A stretch of DNA of 64,000 bases from Microtetraspora fusca (GCF_001570365.1 NZ_BBYK01000049.1:62001-126000); one strand, 5' to 3'. Counted from the stretch's first letter, positions 17,674 to 25,988 are shown. The notes: generated by a model from the sequence alone, not told the origin. Numbers and translations: made by a program.

Positions 17674-18552
17674 TTACATGTACGACTTCTTCACCGTCAG
17701 CGCCAGCAAGTGCACAGCATCATGAGCAGGATTTCCCGGAGGGGTCTGGTAAATGGCCAGGCGCTGTCCCCCAGGTTCGATTTCCAGGCTCTCGTACAGG
17801 AAAGTGATCTCCCCGGCGACGGGATGACAGAAGGTTTTCCGGTCGGTGCGGCGGCGCCGTACTTCGTGGCGTTTCCACAGTGCCACGAACTCCGGGCTGG
17901 CTTCGGTGAGCTCCTCCACCAACGCGGTCAGGTTCGGGTCGTCGGGGTCGGCGCCGACGGCCTCGCGTAGCTGGGTGACGGTGGCCGCGGCGGCCTCGGT
18001 CCAGTCGGGGTACAGCGTCCTGGCCGCAGGATGCAGAAAGACGTAACGTGTGGTGTTTCGCCGCTCGGCCGGCCATTCGTCGATTCCAGCCAGCAGCGCG
18101 AGCCCTTCCGGATTGCTGGCCAGGATGTCGTTGGTACGACTGCGCACGTACGCGGGACAGGGCCGCAGCTTCTCCAGCAGTTGCCGTATGCCGGGGCGCA
18201 CGCTCGGGCCGGTGGCCGGTCGTGCGCTGCGGCCGGAGGCGCGGTCGGCCAGCGCGAACAGGTGCTCGGTGCCTTCGGCGTCCAGGCACAGGGCACGGGC
18301 GAGGCCTCGCAGGACGCTGACGCTGGGGTTGGTCTCCTTGCCCTGCTCCAAGCGTATGTAGTAGTCGATGCTGATCCCCGCCAGCGCCGCCATCTCCTCG
18401 CGCCGTAGCCCGGGTGCGCGTCGCCTGCCGATGCCGAGGGGCAGGCCGAGGTCGGTGTGATCCAGTTGGGCGCGGCGGGCTCGCAGGAACTCCCCTAAAG
18501 CCGTTTGGGCGGAAGAACTGACCACGGGTTTCAGTGTGACACGGCCTGCCAC
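17674..18552 (-). CDS. XRE-family regulator with MmyB-like ligand-binding domain
   Basis: The N-terminal helix-turn-helix (about residues 18-88: LGEFLRARR, GLRREEMAALAGISIDYYIRLEQG, SVLRGLARALCL) is followed by the roughly 170-residue PAS-like MmyB domain that typically ends with the H-P-x-AGE and ...TAEPG/TPPGN patterns; here HPVAGEITFLYESLEIEPGG and YQTPPGNPAHDA are visible. The start is GTG 18552 or GTG 18525. It is transcribed away from a small membrane protein and a short-chain dehydrogenase, the usual arrangement for this regulator family, which often controls the neighbouring oxidoreductase. Confidence 0.9.
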   Translation of the reverse strand: MAGRVTLKPVVSSSAQTALGEFLRARRAQLDHTDLGLPLGIGRRRAPGLRREEMAALAGISIDYYIRLEQGKETNPSVSVLRGLARALCLDAEGTEHLFALADRASGRSARPATGPSVRPGIRQLLEKLRPCPAYVRSRTNDILASNPEGLALLAGIDEWPAERRNTTRYVFLHPAARTLYPDWTEAAAATVTQLREAVGADPDDPNLTALVEELTEASPEFVALWKRHEVRRRRTDRKTFCHPVAGEITFLYESLEIEPGGQRLAIYQTPPGNPAHDAVHLLALTVKKSYM

Positions 18553-18583
18553 GCCGGCCAGAGCGGGCAGGTGGCAGTGTCAC
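18536..18583. promoter_or_regulatory. Inverted GTGACAC/GTGTCAC pair between regulator and SDR operon
   Basis: GTGACAC at 18536-18542 and GTGTCAC at 18577-18583 form an inverted pair with a 34-bp gap around the XRE-regulator start, facing the divergent operon. It is a plausible operator for the MmyB-type regulator. Confidence 0.45.
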
Positions 18584-18683
18584 TACCACGCCGGCCGGCC
18601 CGGCTTCACGGGGATCTTCCTCGCAATGGCAGCGCTTCGAAAAGGTGGATCCGTTCAAGGCAACCTCGTGAAGGGACCGGACT

Positions 18684-18917
18684 ATGGCGGTTTCCGCCCC
18701 TCCTGTCGCGCAGCCCAGGCGTTGGAAGATGTGGGTCCTCACCTGCGTCGCGATCTACCCGATCATCACGGCGCTCGGCTATCTCCTGCAGGCGACCACT
18801 CCCGACCTGCCGGTGTTCGCGCATTTCCTCATCATGGTGCCCGCCGCCGTCGCACTACTGATCTCCCTGGTGATGCCCACGCTCACCAGGCTTTTCAGGG
18901 GGTGGCTCGTCCGATGA
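18684..18917 (+). CDS. Small two-helix membrane protein coupled to SDR
   Basis: This 77-residue protein has two hydrophobic helices (about 18-37 and 44-68) and ends in RLFRGWLVR. It resembles the C-terminal membrane segment found fused to antibiotic-biosynthesis-monooxygenase (ABM) domains in other actinomycetes (pattern: PRRWK...YP...VMP.LTRLFR.WL), but here stands alone without the ABM domain. It overlaps the SDR start by 4 nt (ATGA), so the two are probably translated together. Confidence 0.6.
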   Translation: MAVSAPPVAQPRRWKMWVLTCVAIYPIITALGYLLQATTPDLPVFAHFLIMVPAAVALLISLVMPTLTRLFRGWLVR

Positions 18918-19894
18918 CCGCGCATCTGTTCGGCGCCGGCTCCACCGCGATGCAGGTGATCGCGGGCCACGACCTGAGCGGCAAGGAAGCGATCGTGACT
19001 GGCGGCGCGTCGGGGCTGGGCTACGAGACCGCCAGGGCGCTGGCCTCCGCGGGCGCCCGCGTGGTGATAGCGGCCCGGGACGAAGCCAAGGGTGCCCAGG
19101 CGGCGCAGGCGATCAGCAACCAGACGGGGAACGAGAAGGTCGTCTACCGGCGTCTGGACCTCGGCTCGCTGGAGTCCGTGACCACCTGGGCGAGCCGGCA
19201 CGTGGCCACGGGAAGGCCGCTGCACATCCTTGTGCTCAACGCCGGTGTGATGGCGGTCCCGCTGTCGAGGACGGTGGACGGGTTCGAGTCGCAGTTCGGC
19301 GTCAATTACCTCGGGCACTTCGCCTTCGCCGTAGGGCTGCTGCCCGCATTGCGAGCGGCCGGGAACGCGCGGGTGGTGTCCCTGTCGTCGCGCGCCCATC
19401 GCTACAGCGACGTCCACTTCGAGGACCCGAACTACGAGCGCCGTCCCTACGACCCGTGGGAGGCCTACGGCCAGTCCAAGAGCGCCTGCTCGCTCCTGGC
19501 GGTCGCCCTGGCCGCACGTTACGGCGACCACGGTGTCACCGCCAACGCGGTGATGCCCGGCGGGATCAAGACCAACCTGCAGCGCCACATGTCGCGAGAG
19601 GACCTCGCCTCCCGGGGCTGGAATGTGGAGCGTCCTCAGGGCTGGAAGACGCCGGAGCAGGGCGCGGCCACCTCGGTCTGGGCGGCCGTCGCTCCCGAAC
19701 TGGAGGGCATCGGCGGCGAATGTTTGGAGGACTGCGCGATCGCGGCGCCCTGGACGGGGGCTGGGGCGCCGCCCACCGGCTGCTATTTCCCGTATGCCGT
19801 GAACCCGGGCAACGCCGACCGCCTGTGGGCACTGTCCGAAAAACTGATCTCCGACTGCGGCCTGCCAAGCCCTTCGACTCCTGAGGCTGCCTGA
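18914..19894 (+). CDS. Short-chain dehydrogenase/reductase
   Basis: This 326-residue classical SDR has the cofactor motif TGGASGLG (residues 29-36), NAGVMAVP, and the catalytic pair Y185/K189 in YGQSK. ARD after the second strand suggests NADP(H) preference. Length and insertions resemble the retinol dehydrogenase/protochlorophyllide reductase-like group. The substrate is unknown. Its likely regulator is the divergent XRE gene. Confidence 0.88.
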   Translation: MTAHLFGAGSTAMQVIAGHDLSGKEAIVTGGASGLGYETARALASAGARVVIAARDEAKGAQAAQAISNQTGNEKVVYRRLDLGSLESVTTWASRHVATGRPLHILVLNAGVMAVPLSRTVDGFESQFGVNYLGHFAFAVGLLPALRAAGNARVVSLSSRAHRYSDVHFEDPNYERRPYDPWEAYGQSKSACSLLAVALAARYGDHGVTANAVMPGGIKTNLQRHMSREDLASRGWNVERPQGWKTPEQGAATSVWAAVAPELEGIGGECLEDCAIAAPWTGAGAPPTGCYFPYAVNPGNADRLWALSEKLISDCGLPSPSTPEAA

Positions 19895-20276
19895 GACCCG
19901 CCGAGGCCGGCTCAGACAGCCCCGCGGACGGAGTCCGTACGTACAGGTGGGGGCGATCAGGAGAGGAGGCGGAACTGGCGTGAGCTGATCTCGTGGCCTG
20001 ACATCGGGAGAGCTTGACCTTCGGGTGAACGGCGGGCAGCGACGCCTCTCACCCAGTTACGTTGGGCGTATGACCGCTGAGCCACTGCATGAACGACTTG
20101 ATCAGGATCTTCAACGTAACCTGGCCGGCTGACTTCGGCGCTGAAGGCGAACGGGACGTCCCCAGATCGGGCAATGGGCCCTTGAAGGCGCCTGCACGGG
20201 CAGCCATGGGTCAGGCCCATGGCTGCGGCGGCTGCGCCGCTACACCACGGGCCTGTCAGCTGGAATTCAGTCGGTC
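19895..20276. other. 382 bp without a recognisable gene
   Basis: Neither strand gives a frame with a ribosome site and a protein-like pattern. The right part reads in frame into the truncated VOC gene but does not resemble it, so it may be the junction of a deletion. Confidence 0.4.
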
Positions 20277-20585
20277 GTGACCGATGCGGTCATGGGCATC
20301 GATCTCTACTTCGACCAGCCCTTCTACGTGGGCTTCAACATCAACGGCTACGAACTGGCCCTCGATCCGAACGGGCACGCCGAAAGCGGCTCCGGCGCGG
20401 TCGTCTACTGGGGCGTCAAGGACATCGCGCAGGCCACGGACGCGCTCGCCAAGGCCGGAGCAGCAGTCCATGCCCCCGCAACGGACCACGGTGGCGGGAT
20501 CCGCACCGCTACCCTCACCGCACCGGACGGAAGCCTCATCGGCGTGATCGAAAACCCGCACTTCCCGGGTCCGGTCCCCACGTGA
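20277..20585 (+). CDS. VOC (glyoxalase/bleomycin-resistance) protein lacking its N-terminal strand-helix unit
   Basis: This frame has 102 residues from GTG 20277. The segment FYVGFNINGYELALDP through YWGVKDIAQATDAL, GGGIRTATLTAPDGSLIGVIENPHF is a clear VOC domain. VOC proteins of this kind normally begin with about 30 residues of the first beta-alpha-beta unit (a pattern like D-x-x-A-a-x-x-F-Y), which is absent; the sequence upstream of the GTG is unrelated. A metal-binding residue from the first strand is therefore missing. It is probably a truncated, inactive remnant, unless the missing unit is supplied by a partner. Confidence 0.6.
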   Translation: MTDAVMGIDLYFDQPFYVGFNINGYELALDPNGHAESGSGAVVYWGVKDIAQATDALAKAGAAVHAPATDHGGGIRTATLTAPDGSLIGVIENPHFPGPVPT

Positions 20586-20773
20586 CACCACACGCCCACC
20601 ACGCCACCGCCGTTCTCCTGTCTGGTCCCAGGCCCCCGGAAGCGTGGACGACGCGCTGGTCAGGCAGGCGGGCAGGGGGCACCGACTCGATTTCGTCGCG
20701 TCGACCTCTGAGGCATACATGGCGCCAACGTGTTCATGCTCGACCAGGCGGACCGACTCTTCGCCGTACGGCA

Positions 20774-20823
20774 CGGCAAGCCCGCCCGAGGATTCGGCAA
20801 GCCCGCCCGAGGATTCGGCAAGC
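20774..20823. repeat. 21-bp tandem repeat, 2.4 copies
   Basis: Two identical 21-bp units (20774-20794 and 20795-20815), each starting CGGCAAGCCCGCCC, are followed by an 8-bp partial unit. They sit just before a strong hairpin. Confidence 0.85.
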
Positions 20824-20824
20824 G

Positions 20825-20859
20825 CCGACGGATGATCGTCGTTGACGATCACCCGTCGG
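20825..20859. terminator. Long hairpin between remnants and the convergent membrane protein gene
   Basis: CCGACGG-A-TGATCGTC pairs with GACGATCA-C-CCGTCGG: 15 bp with a single mismatch and a 3-nt loop. It lies 26 bp beyond the stop of the minus-strand gene that ends at 20886 and could act on both strands. Confidence 0.7.
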
Positions 20860-20885
20860 TCCGGGGAATCCGCCGCATGGCGCGC

Positions 20886-21479
20886 TCAGGCGGCGGTGGG
20901 GACGGCGACGACGGGCTCAGCGGTACGGGTGACCTGACCGATGATCGGGATGAAGGACACGAGCATCAGGATCGCCCCGACCGGGATGAGGTCCTTGTCC
21001 ACGAGCGGCATGAGGACGTTGAGCACGTACACGAAGGGGACCCAGATCTTGACGTGACGCTGGACGGTGAGCTGCACGATGAGTGCGAGCTGACCGACGT
21101 AGAAGAGGACCGGCACCACGTTGTAGACCACGAAGAGGACGCCGGGGACGGCCTGGACCCGGGTGAAGATGGCGTCCATGCCCGCGCGGTCAGTGGCCAT
21201 GAAGCTGACCGCGATGTCGATGACGAACTGCGCGAGGAGCGCCAGTGATCCGGCGAATCCGATCACGGTGCTCACGGTTGACAGGGTGCCCCGCCCCGCC
21301 AGACGGCGCATGTGCCAGGAGACAGGGACGAACAGGGCCAGGGCCCCGATGAAGGCGAGATGGCCGGAAGTCCAGGCGAGGCCGGGACCGCGGACACCGT
21401 CCAGTCCGTCCAGAATCCGGATCACTCCGTACGCCAGGACGAGGAGCGGTGCTGCGACGAACGCGATACGGGGGTTCAT
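20886..21479 (-). CDS. Hypothetical integral membrane protein
   Basis: This 197-residue protein has about six hydrophobic helices (6-24, 36-55, 68-90, 110-130, 145-160, 162-182). It contains no motif I recognise. A ribosome site (GGAGAC) precedes the ATG. It is monocistronic, between two hairpin-rich spacers. Confidence 0.7.
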   Translation of the reverse strand: MNPRIAFVAAPLLVLAYGVIRILDGLDGVRGPGLAWTSGHLAFIGALALFVPVSWHMRRLAGRGTLSTVSTVIGFAGSLALLAQFVIDIAVSFMATDRAGMDAIFTRVQAVPGVLFVVYNVVPVLFYVGQLALIVQLTVQRHVKIWVPFVYVLNVLMPLVDKDLIPVGAILMLVSFIPIIGQVTRTAEPVVAVPTAA

Positions 21480-21540
21480 CAGGGGGTCTCCTTCGGATCG
21501 GTTGCGTCCAATCCTGGATTTCCCGGGCTCGAGAGTAATC

Positions 21541-21580
21541 GCCGAGAAGAGCGATCTCGGCGCTCCCCCGCGCGGGGGAG
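21541..21580. terminator. Hairpin cluster after GNAT gene
   Basis: GCCGAGA/TCTCGGC (21541-21547/21555-21561) is followed immediately by the perfect 18-bp palindrome at 21563-21580 (CTCCCCCGC/GCGGGGGAG). It lies about 150 bp downstream of the minus-strand GNAT gene stop and about 60 bp upstream of the start at 21479. It may be a terminator, or an operator of the downstream gene. Confidence 0.45.
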
Positions 21581-21727
21581 AAGGGCTCCCTCGCGTCGGC
21601 GATGCCCCCGGCCGTGTCGAGCCCGGCTCCGGCGCGGTGCTCAGGGGCGCCCACCGGGACAGTGCGTCGAACGCCCCCGTGACCCTGTCTCATCCGGTAT
21701 GTCAGCGGGAGTCCGATGAACGCGGGG

Positions 21728-22246
21728 TCAGCGCTCGAGGTCCAGGCGCCATCGGATCTCGCCGTCCTGCCACTGGTCCGTGGGCGTGAGCCCGGCGGCG
21801 GTGGCGACGGCGGCGGACGCCTCGTGGTCCGGATGGATGTGGGCGATGACGCTTCGCACGGGTTTCCCGCCGAGCCAGGCGACGAGCCCTCTGGCCGCCT
21901 CCGCGGCGATGCCCCGGCGCTGCCAGGGAGTTCCCACTACCCATGCGATCTCGGCGACGAGGCCGTCGGCAGAGGGGGCGATGGTGGCCTGGACGGTTCC
22001 CGTCAGGCATTCCTGCTCCTGGAGGAGGATGACCCAGTTGCACCAGGAGATCGCGGGGTCGGGCGAGCCGGCGAGCATGCGCTGGTAACGGGAACGCAGC
22101 GCGTCCACGCCGACCGGTGACCCGCCGATGAAGATGTGCAGGTCCGGATCGGACAGGACGGCGGCCATCTCCTCGGCGTGCTCGACGCGAAGCGGCAGAA
22201 GCAGCAGTCGGTCGGTACGGATGGTCTCGGCGGTGATGATGCTCAT
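21728..22246 (-). CDS. GNAT-family N-acetyltransferase (RimJ/RimL-like)
   Basis: This 172-residue protein starts with TDRLLLLPLRVEHAEEMAAVLSDP, typical of the RimJ/RimL subfamily. The acetyl-CoA motif is VVGTPWQRRGIAAEAARGLVAWL (QRRGIA), and a conserved asparagine/histidine region (IAHIHPDHEASAAVATAAGL) follows. Protein N-terminal acetylation or small-molecule inactivation are possible roles. Confidence 0.85.
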   Translation of the reverse strand: MSIITAETIRTDRLLLLPLRVEHAEEMAAVLSDPDLHIFIGGSPVGVDALRSRYQRMLAGSPDPAISWCNWVILLQEQECLTGTVQATIAPSADGLVAEIAWVVGTPWQRRGIAAEAARGLVAWLGGKPVRSVIAHIHPDHEASAAVATAAGLTPTDQWQDGEIRWRLDLER

Positions 22247-22283
22247 GCTGCAGCGAACCTCTCGAACCGAAGTGGCTTGATTT

Positions 22284-22466
22284 TTTTTCCGTCATGCGCT
22301 GGCTGACACACACCGATGCCTGGAGACGCTGCGCGCCAATTCACGCTCACGAGCGGATTATGAGCGTCGACATCGGCTTCGTGGCGACCTCGTTACTCAT
22401 CGCCACAATGGGCAGGGTCTTGAGCAATGGGAGTTCGAGGTCACCAGTGGCGGGCGTGCAGTACGA
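22284..22466 (+). pseudogene. Decayed copy of the toxin gene found at 12885
   Basis: One frame gives HALADTHRCLETLRANSRSRAD and then YERRHRLRGDLVTHRHNG and LEQWEFEVTSGGRAV, which aligns residue for residue with the middle of the 118-residue toxin-like protein (HALANARRCLEVLRADPRSRAD...). It lacks the N-terminus, which is replaced by a T8 tract and unrelated sequence. A frameshift after SGGR (22455) abolishes the C-terminal strand. No antitoxin copy is present next to it. Confidence 0.85.
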
Positions 22467-22587
22467 CCCACCTGATGGTCCTGGGCGGCGCTTGGTTTGA
22501 GGCGTTTAGGGCGTCGGACCGACTGATAGCACCCAGTAGGTGCGTTAGGAATTCCGTTGTTCGGCAGGCGATTTGACCTAACCGGGA

Positions 22588-22602
22588 ACGGCCTTCGGCC
22601 GT
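22588..22602. terminator. ACGGCC-TTC-GGCCGT hairpin
   Basis: A perfect 6-bp stem with a 3-nt loop lies 10 bp beyond the stop of the minus-strand phosphosugar transferase. It is short but well placed. Confidence 0.45.
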
Positions 22603-22611
22603 GTGCTTTGT

Positions 22612-23775
22612 TTATGGAATGGATTCCGTCTTCCTGGTGTGTGGCGACCGAGTGTGAGTTTGGCGTGAGCGGCGTGCGCGGACCTTGGGCATGGCCATAA
22701 TCGTCAAAACGCCGACAGCGGCGACCGCTGTCAGGATGAGCACGATCACGGGGACGCCTCCGAGCGCCAGTCCGACGACCGCCGAGGCGAACAGGAAACT
22801 CCACGCATACATGATCAGAACGCTCTGACGGTGTGAGTGGCCGATGTCGAGGAGTCGGTGATGGAGATGGCCACGGTCGGGGGCGAAGGGGGACATGCCG
22901 GCGGAGGTGCGCCTGATCACGGCCATGATGAGATCCATCAAGGGAAGGACGATCACGCTCACCGGAAGCAGCAGCGGAAGCACCAGGGGGAACCGATTGA
23001 ACGTGTGCGACGAACCGGGAAAAGATGAGGTGATCGTAATCAGCGATGTGCCGAGCAGCATTCCGATCAGCATGGCGCCGGTGTCACCCATGAAAATCTT
23101 CGCGGGATTGAAGTTGTGAGGCAGGAATCCCAGGCACATGCCGATGAGGATGGCGCATACCGCCGCCGTCATGTTGATGCGCGATTCCATCACATCCCAT
23201 GACAGCGCGATGGAGTAGGCGAAGGTGGCCATCGCGCCGATGCCGACTATGCCGGCCGCCAGGCCGTCAAGGCCGTCAACGAAATTCACCGCATTGATGG
23301 TGACGACGATCACCAGGACGGTGAGGGTCGGCCGTAACATGTCGTCGAGGCTGATCGTGTAGTTCCCGGGCAGAGGAATCCACCGCAGCGCGACATCGAA
23401 GTAGGCAAGTATTCCAGCCGCCGCGATCTGGCCGAGAAGCTTCACCATGGCGCTCATGCCGAGCCAGTCGTCCAGGAACCCGATGAGCGTGAGGAGGCCG
23501 CCCGCCAGGATGAGCGCGGTCACGGCCTGCCCTCCGCCGATGCTCTTACTGGTGAGGGCGGAGCCCACGTACGGCAGGTGAGTCGCGAACAACAGCCCCG
23601 CGGCCATCCCGCCGAACATCGCCAGTCCTCCGAGGCGTGGCGTCGGGGTCGTGTGGACGTCTCGGTCTCGCACTTCGGGAGCCGCCCCGATTCGTAACGC
23701 GAAGCTCCTGACCGCTGGGACGAGGAGGTACGTGACCGCGGCCGTGACAAGCGTCAGGAGAAGATACTCGCGCAT
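22612..23775 (-). CDS. WecA/TagO-like undecaprenyl-phosphate N-acetylhexosamine-1-phosphate transferase (MraY family)
   Basis: This 387-residue polytopic protein transfers a sugar-1-phosphate from a UDP-sugar to undecaprenyl phosphate, the first step of many cell-wall glycopolymers. Visible family motifs are the Asp pair GFLDDWLGM (D102/D103), NAVNFVDGLDGLAAG (from about residue 161), KIFMGDTGAML (from 226) and the HLHHRLLDIGH loop typical of the WecA/TagO branch rather than MraY. The start is MREYLLL at 23775; an in-frame start four codons earlier is less likely. In actinomycetes this gene often sits alone or near atp genes. Here it stands apart from the polysaccharide genes at 62 kb. Confidence 0.9.
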   Translation of the reverse strand: MREYLLLTLVTAAVTYLLVPAVRSFALRIGAAPEVRDRDVHTTPTPRLGGLAMFGGMAAGLLFATHLPYVGSALTSKSIGGGQAVTALILAGGLLTLIGFLDDWLGMSAMVKLLGQIAAAGILAYFDVALRWIPLPGNYTISLDDMLRPTLTVLVIVVTINAVNFVDGLDGLAAGIVGIGAMATFAYSIALSWDVMESRINMTAAVCAILIGMCLGFLPHNFNPAKIFMGDTGAMLIGMLLGTSLITITSSFPGSSHTFNRFPLVLPLLLPVSVIVLPLMDLIMAVIRRTSAGMSPFAPDRGHLHHRLLDIGHSHRQSVLIMYAWSFLFASAVVGLALGGVPVIVLILTAVAAVGVLTIMAMPKVRARRSRQTHTRSPHTRKTESIP

Positions 23776-24124
23776 GGATCCAAGCATTCCGGTCGTCGGT
23801 CACCGTCTCCGCCGAGACGGCACAGATGTCTCCTGAGCGTGCTGAAGGTAGAGCCTTCATGGTTGGAATTCGCTGTTCTCAGGAGGACGGACGCAATCAC
23901 AATTTGTGACTGGCGGATCACCGGCCGGTTGGGCGAACAAATGAAGGATCGCCGGCAATGGTCGCCGGAATCGGCGGATCCAGCCTGGCCCTGCGCGGCG
24001 CCACCAGCCAGATCGTCCGGGCGTCGACGTACGAAGTCTCGTGCACTGGGGGCGGCATTCCGGCGTAGAGCCGCGCCGGACCGTACCGGGCCGTATCGGG
24101 CCGATCGACTTTTGATCGACGTGA
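23776..24124. other. 349-bp spacer without gene
   Basis: It holds the presumed promoter of the minus-strand phosphosugar transferase, the 13-bp palindrome, and near 24085-24110 three degenerate GTACCGGGCC units. No coding sequence is seen. Confidence 0.5.
23897..23909. promoter_or_regulatory. TCACAATTTGTGA palindrome upstream of the phosphosugar transferase
   Basis: A perfect 13-bp palindrome lies in an AT-richer patch 120 bp upstream of the ATG. It is a candidate operator; no cognate regulator is adjacent. Confidence 0.4.
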
Positions 24125-25114
24125 TCAGTGGCGTCGCAGTATGAGGCTCGTCTTGTCGCCGGTGACGGTCAACTGGGCTTCGCCCCCGATGGGGAAGGTG
24201 GCCAAGGGGTGGGTGTGCCCGATGTCGATGTTGGCGAGGACCGGGATGCCCGCCGGCAACGGCTGAGTGGCGATGATCTGCTCCAGCAGCGAGCGAGTCA
24301 TGTGGCTCTCCCTCTGGAAGCGTCCGATCGCCAGTCCCCGGATGTTGACGGCGCCGGGAAGTTGGAGCAGAGATGTCAGGTCTCGCGCGAAGTTCCCGGG
24401 GTGGGATTCGAAATCGTCTTCCACGATCAGGATCGCGTCATCGAGGGACGGCATGTAAGGGGTGCCTTGCAGCAGGTTGAGCGTACAGAGATTCCCGCCC
24501 ACAATCCGCCCTTCGGCTGTGCCGGGGTGGATGGGCCACCATCCTTCGTTCGGGATCGGTTCGCGCTTGTCCTGGTCGAGGAACCAGAGATCGTCGCTCC
24601 AGGTCGCCGACGGGGTGAGAGCGACCGGGGCGGTATCGAACATGACGGCGGTGAACCATCGCAGGGTCTGCTCGAAGTGGTCGCGCATTCCGAACGTCGA
24701 CCAGTGCGGCCCCGAATAGGTGACGAGACCGGTGCGGGCCAGGATGGCGTTCTGCAGAGCGGTGATGTCGGAGTAGCCGCACAAGATTTTCGGGTTGTCG
24801 CGAATGAGATCCCAGTCCAGGAAAGGCAGGAGTTCGTTGCAGTTGTAGCCGCCGATAACCGTCAGGATCGCCGACACCGACGGGTCCGCGAAGGCGTCAT
24901 GGAGGTCGGCGACTCGTGAGGCGACGCTGGAGGAGTCGAGTGGATCCCGCTCATCGACGTGACGGCCATAGGACACGTGCAGGCCGAGCTCCGCGAACCG
25001 ACGTTCGATGATGTCGGTGTGGTCGTGCTCCGTCACCATCGCACGGGATATGGCGGGCGCCACTATTCGTATTGTGTCGCCATTGCTGAGCTTTGGGGGG
25101 AAGATCCTATCCAT
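24125..25114 (-). CDS. S66-family peptidase (LD-carboxypeptidase/MccF-like)
   Basis: This 329-residue serine peptidase has the nucleophile elbow GYSDIT (S115) after the conserved GGYNCNELLPFLDWDLI segment. The catalytic Glu/His partners are expected in VGGNLCTL / ILIVEDDFE and in DIGHTHP near the C-terminus. The length and the 'GPHWSTFG' region resemble the MccF-like branch, which cleaves aminoacyl-nucleotide antibiotics, more than cell-wall LD-carboxypeptidase. The start is ATG at 25114 (MDRIFPPKL); the frame extends further upstream without support. Confidence 0.88.
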   Translation of the reverse strand: MDRIFPPKLSNGDTIRIVAPAISRAMVTEHDHTDIIERRFAELGLHVSYGRHVDERDPLDSSSVASRVADLHDAFADPSVSAILTVIGGYNCNELLPFLDWDLIRDNPKILCGYSDITALQNAILARTGLVTYSGPHWSTFGMRDHFEQTLRWFTAVMFDTAPVALTPSATWSDDLWFLDQDKREPIPNEGWWPIHPGTAEGRIVGGNLCTLNLLQGTPYMPSLDDAILIVEDDFESHPGNFARDLTSLLQLPGAVNIRGLAIGRFQRESHMTRSLLEQIIATQPLPAGIPVLANIDIGHTHPLATFPIGGEAQLTVTGDKTSLILRRH

Positions 25115-25194
25115 TGCGCGAGGATAGCGGGTCCTGAGGACGTGCCTCCGCCGATTTTTTGCCAACGGAACGAGTCACGATCAGAAGGCTTCCG

Positions 25195-25911
25195 ATGACA
25201 AGCACAAGAGTGCGGCCGCATGTCGCGCGTGTCCTGCAACGGACGCATGCCGTGTTGTTCGCCTTCGACGGCACACTTTGCGACCTGTTCGCCGGTGTGG
25301 ACACCGCGGCGATCGCCCAGAAGATCCGCGACAGGCTTTTCTCCGCGGGACACCGGATGTCGCTGCTTACGGCCATCAACGACGATCCGCTGTCGATGAC
25401 GGCGTACGCCTACCGCGTCGGACCGGAGTACGGCGTGGAAGCGGAGGAGATGGTGCGTGACGTCGAGACCGCCGCCGTCGTGACGGCCACGCCCGCGCCG
25501 GGGGCGTACGAGGTGCTGCAGGCCTGCCAGGCCGGCGGCAGGCTCGTCGCCGTGATGGGTGACACCTGCTCCGCCGCCGTGGAGACCTACCTCGATGCGC
25601 AGGGTCTACGTCACCTGGTGGGCCCGGTCATCGGGCGCGAGCGACGACCGGCGTTGTCGGAGACACCGGGGACCGACCTCGCGCGGCAGGCGGTGAAGGT
25701 CCTGGATGTGGAGCCGTCCGTCTGCACCCTGGTCAGCATGTCGGTCATGGGGATGTACGTGGCGGAGGAGGCCGGCGTCCAGGCGATCGGCGTGGTGGGC
25801 GAACACGGCAGCCGTAAGCACCTTGCCGGTATCCACGGTTCGGTCGTCGTCTCCACGTTGCACCAACTGGCCGGTGCGCTCGCCGCAGTCCCGGTGGCGA
25901 ATCCCCGCTGA
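25195..25911 (+). CDS. HAD-superfamily hydrolase-like protein with missing nucleophile
   Basis: This protein has 238 residues. The N-terminal motif of HAD phosphatases is hhhDxDGT. Here it reads VLFAFDGTLCD, so the nucleophilic Asp is Ala 23, while the second Asp (D25, acid/base) is kept. The codon is GCC, one base from GAC. Downstream elements fit a phosphoglycolate-phosphatase-like protein: a helical cap (residues 30-100), a motif II-like VMGDT and a later SMSVMGMYVAEEAGVQAIGVVG segment where motif IV acids would be expected but are also not obvious. A normal phosphatase reaction is unlikely. Confidence 0.75.
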   Translation: MTSTRVRPHVARVLQRTHAVLFAFDGTLCDLFAGVDTAAIAQKIRDRLFSAGHRMSLLTAINDDPLSMTAYAYRVGPEYGVEAEEMVRDVETAAVVTATPAPGAYEVLQACQAGGRLVAVMGDTCSAAVETYLDAQGLRHLVGPVIGRERRPALSETPGTDLARQAVKVLDVEPSVCTLVSMSVMGMYVAEEAGVQAIGVVGEHGSRKHLAGIHGSVVVSTLHQLAGALAAVPVANPR

Positions 25912-25988
25912 GCGTCACCACAAGCCGCAAGACCGCCGCGTCCCCGGCGGCGGCACCGCTCTCCGCGCCACGTCAGTAAGGTCCTTTC

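Larger units (their letters stand above)
20586..20885. other. Intergenic stretch with tandem repeat
   Basis: No convincing gene. A frame reading HGANVFMLDQADRLFAVRHG followed by KPARGFG twice looks partly protein-like and could be a gene remnant, but has no start signal. Confidence 0.35.

Noticed and set aside
20832-20885. MIVVDDHPSVRG..., which looks like the start of a response regulator
   Set aside because: The letters come from the strong hairpin at 20825-20859; no receiver domain follows.
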